The notes under the pieces: model-generated
What the model was told of the DNA's origin: nothing
The model's database searches: none
Seen by the model: only the letters and a program-made list of their open reading frames with translations
Made by a program: the position numbers and the translations under genes
Part shown: positions 46,627 to 48,308 of the stretch, one piece after another
Numbering within the stretch: the first letter of the stretch is position 1
How the letters are laid out: each line of letters opens with the position of its first letter
Assembly (NCBI GenBank): GCA_034432795.1
Contig: DAOUBF010000017.1
Span: 1 to 48,308, forward strand
Direction: 5' to 3'
Length of the DNA stretch: 48,308 bases
Origin: DAOUBF01 sp034432795
GTDB taxonomy: Bacteria; Chloroflexota; Anaerolineae; DSLN01

Positions 46627-48308
46627 ATGGCTGCGGACCTCCTGCTCATCAATGCAAACATCTACACGCTTGACCCGACGCGACCGCGCGCCACGGCCAT
46701 CGCCATCTCCGGCGAGCACATCCTCGCCATCGGTGATGAAGAAGAGCTTTCGTCCTCCGTCCTCGGTCCTTCGTCGCAGGTCATAGACCTGCATGGTCAC
46801 ACCGTTATCCCCGGCCTGATAGACGCCCATATGCACTTTGAGTGGTATGCGCTGGGCCTGCAAAACATTGACGTGGATGTCCCCACCTTAGAGCAGGCGT
46901 TGGAGCGCGTGGCCGGGCGCGCGCAGGTCATGCCCAAGGGGAGCTGGCTCTTGGGGCGGGGCTGGAACCAAAACGTCTGGCCGGGAGGCGCCTTCCCCAC
47001 GGCTGCCGACCTGGACCGCGTCGCGCCGGAGCACCCGGTCTTCCTGATGGCCAAGAGCGGCCACGCCGCCTGGGTCAACTCGCTGGCCCTGCGCTTGGCC
47101 GGGGTGAGCGCCAGCACGCCCGATCCGGCTGGCGGCAGCATTATGCGCGACACACGCGGCCAGCCCACCGGCATCCTGCTTGAGGACGCCATAGAGTTGG
47201 TTCGCCGACATATCCCCAACCCTTCACCAGAGCACGTCGCTGCTGCCATGCGGGTCGCCCTGCCTAACGCCTGGCGGGCCGGGCTGACCGGCATCCACGA
47301 CTTTGACGGCCCGCGCGCCTTCAGCGCCTACCAACTGCTCAAGGAGCGCGGTGAACTGGGCCTACGCGTCGTCAAGAACATCCCCGTCGCCTATCTGCCA
47401 CAGGCAGTTGATCTGGGCCTGCGCACAGGCTTCGGCGATGACTGGCTGCGCATCGGCGGGATCAAGATCTTCGCCGATGGCGCGCTCGGCCCGCGCACTG
47501 CGGCCATGCTCGCGCCCTATGAGGGCGAACCGGACAATCGCGGCATCGTCGTGACCGACAAAGAGGAGATGTTTGAGAAAGTCCGCCTGGCCAGCGCCTC
47601 CGGCCTGGCCTGCGCCATCCACGCCATCGGCGACCGCGCCAACCACGACGTATTGGATGTCTATGAGGCTGTGCGCCACCTGGAAGAGCAACGGGGAGAG
47701 GACACCATCCCCTTTCTCCCCCTGGATGGGGGAGGGAACTCACCCCCTCTCCCCTCTGTGGGGGAGGGTTGGGGTAGGGGGCCATCTCCCCGCCGGCCGC
47801 TCCGCCACCGCATTGAGCACGTGCAACTCCTCCACCCGGACGACTATGGCCGCCTGGCGCAATTGGGCATCATCGCTTCCATGCAGCCCATCCATGCGAC
47901 TTCCGATATGGGCATGGCCGAGCGCTATTGGGGTGAGCGCTGCGCCGGCGCCTACGCCTGGCGCACGCAACTGCAGGCGGGCGCCGTCCTGGCCTTTGGC
48001 TCGGATTGCCCGGTGGAGCCGCTGGAGCCGCTTCTGGGCATCCACGCCGCCGTGACGCGCCGCCGCGCCGACGGTGCGCCTGGCCCGGAGGGCTGGTATC
48101 CACAGCAGCGGCTCACGGTGGAAGAGGCCGTGCGCGGCTTCACCTGGGGCGCGGCCTATGCGGGCGATATGGAGGACCGGCTGGGCACGCTGGCACCCGG
48201 CAAGCTTGCCGACCTGGTGGTGCTCTCCGACGACATCTTCCGCATAGACCCGATGGACATCCTCAAGACAGACGTGCTGGGCACGATGATCGGTGGGCGC
48301 TTCTTCTA
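46627..48308 (+). CDS. YtcJ-like amidohydrolase, 3' end cut, with in-frame repeat insertion
   Basis: A 560-residue (visible) amidohydrolase of the YtcJ/LAF3-type. N-terminal metal motif GLIDAHMHFEWYALGLQN (about residues 63-80), SGHAAWVNSLAL, GIKIFADGALGPRT (metal-bridging Lys region), CAIHAIGDRANHDVLD, HRIEHVQLLHPDDYG and AFGSDCPVEPLEP follow in the family order. At about 357-391 an additional segment (47698-47800) rich in Gly/Pro encodes the C/G-rich dispersed repeat, between HLEEQRGE and RHRIEHV, where family members normally have only a short loop. Starts at ATG 46627 behind AAAACAGGAT; the last visible residues (GTMIGGRFF) are near the usual C-terminus. Confidence 0.92.
   Translation, partial: MAADLLLINANIYTLDPTRPRATAIAISGEHILAIGDEEELSSSVLGPSSQVIDLHGHTVIPGLIDAHMHFEWYALGLQNIDVDVPTLEQALERVAGRAQVMPKGSWLLGRGWNQNVWPGGAFPTAADLDRVAPEHPVFLMAKSGHAAWVNSLALRLAGVSASTPDPAGGSIMRDTRGQPTGILLEDAIELVRRHIPNPSPEHVAAAMRVALPNAWRAGLTGIHDFDGPRAFSAYQLLKERGELGLRVVKNIPVAYLPQAVDLGLRTGFGDDWLRIGGIKIFADGALGPRTAAMLAPYEGEPDNRGIVVTDKEEMFEKVRLASASGLACAIHAIGDRANHDVLDVYEAVRHLEEQRGEDTIPFLPLDGGGNSPPLPSVGEGWGRGPSPRRPLRHRIEHVQLLHPDDYGRLAQLGIIASMQPIHATSDMGMAERYWGERCAGAYAWRTQLQAGAVLAFGSDCPVEPLEPLLGIHAAVTRRRADGAPGPEGWYPQQRLTVEEAVRGFTWGAAYAGDMEDRLGTLAPGKLADLVVLSDDIFRIDPMDILKTDVLGTMIGGRFF
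47713..47782. repeat. C/G-rich dispersed repeat, locus 3 (inside CDS)
   Basis: CTTTCTCCCCCTGGATGGGG with GAGGGAACTCACC, then CCCCCTCTCCCCTCTGTGGG with GGAGGGTTGGGGTAGGGGG. It matches units at 25275-25368 and 17404-17443, yet stays in the amidohydrolase frame without a stop. Confidence 0.88.

Overview
The window is about 48 kb of GC-rich, gene-dense bacterial chromosome. I infer a member of the Chloroflexota, probably Anaerolineae-like. The basis is the mix of genes, the secreted proteins that end in a Thr/Pro linker plus a YLPLVLK-type tail, the many short GC-rich dispersed hairpin repeats, and a SUF-only Fe-S system with a SufR-type repressor. This is recognition by pattern, not a database result, and no 16S gene is present. 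No prophage or CRISPR array is visible. The only mobile-type enzymes are a lone tyrosine recombinase and the homing endonuclease inside an intein.

Layout. 1-2,000: the 5' part of pyruvate phosphate dikinase and a 53-residue YqaE/Pmp3-like membrane peptide gene. 2,100-12,100: a large SUF locus. The minus-strand operon is sufC - sufB (with an intein) - sufD - rhodanese - NifU/SufU-like - sufS - Uma2-family protein - sufU - Rieske ferredoxin. It is divergent from sufR and a SufT/MIP18-like gene. The two near-consensus promoters face away from each other, and their -35 boxes form the outer ends of one long palindrome, an obvious shared operator. 12,100-15,150: selD - archease - rtcB operon. SelD reads through an in-frame UGA at its active site and is therefore a selenoprotein; tRNA-Sec itself is at 41,045-41,139. 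15,200-20,250: asparaginase II family, a metallo-beta-lactamase-fold protein with eroded metal ligands, UbiA prenyltransferase, RpiB and a class I (DhnA-type) aldolase. 20,400-25,250: 2-oxoacid dehydrogenase E1 alpha/beta and a convergent three-gene ABC-2 exporter. 25,400-29,200: tryptophan 2,3-dioxygenase family protein, tyrosine recombinase, secreted protein, cupin.

29,250-36,470: a glycan-type cassette (PMT/GT39 membrane glycosyltransferase, NERD-like membrane protein, methyltransferase, GT2, SDR epimerase, DegT aminotransferase) followed by an anchored extracellular protein. 36,550-40,730: a minus-strand four-gene membrane module (DUF2207 protein, membrane zinc-ribbon/winged-helix protein, helical protein, SPFH/YdjI-like protein). 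41,000-41,300: tRNA-Sec and convergent tRNA-His separated by a 20-bp-arm hairpin. 41,900-48,308: secreted sorbosone-dehydrogenase-like protein, NADP isocitrate dehydrogenase, YdjM-like membrane protein, M24 peptidase and a YtcJ-like amidohydrolase cut by the window end.

The most notable signals are the Sec-containing SelD co-transcribed with the RNA-repair pair RtcB/archease, the palindromic dual-promoter SufR operator, the SufB intein, the SPFH/DUF2207 membrane module, and two families of dispersed GC-rich repeats. One member of the second family lies in frame inside the amidohydrolase gene.
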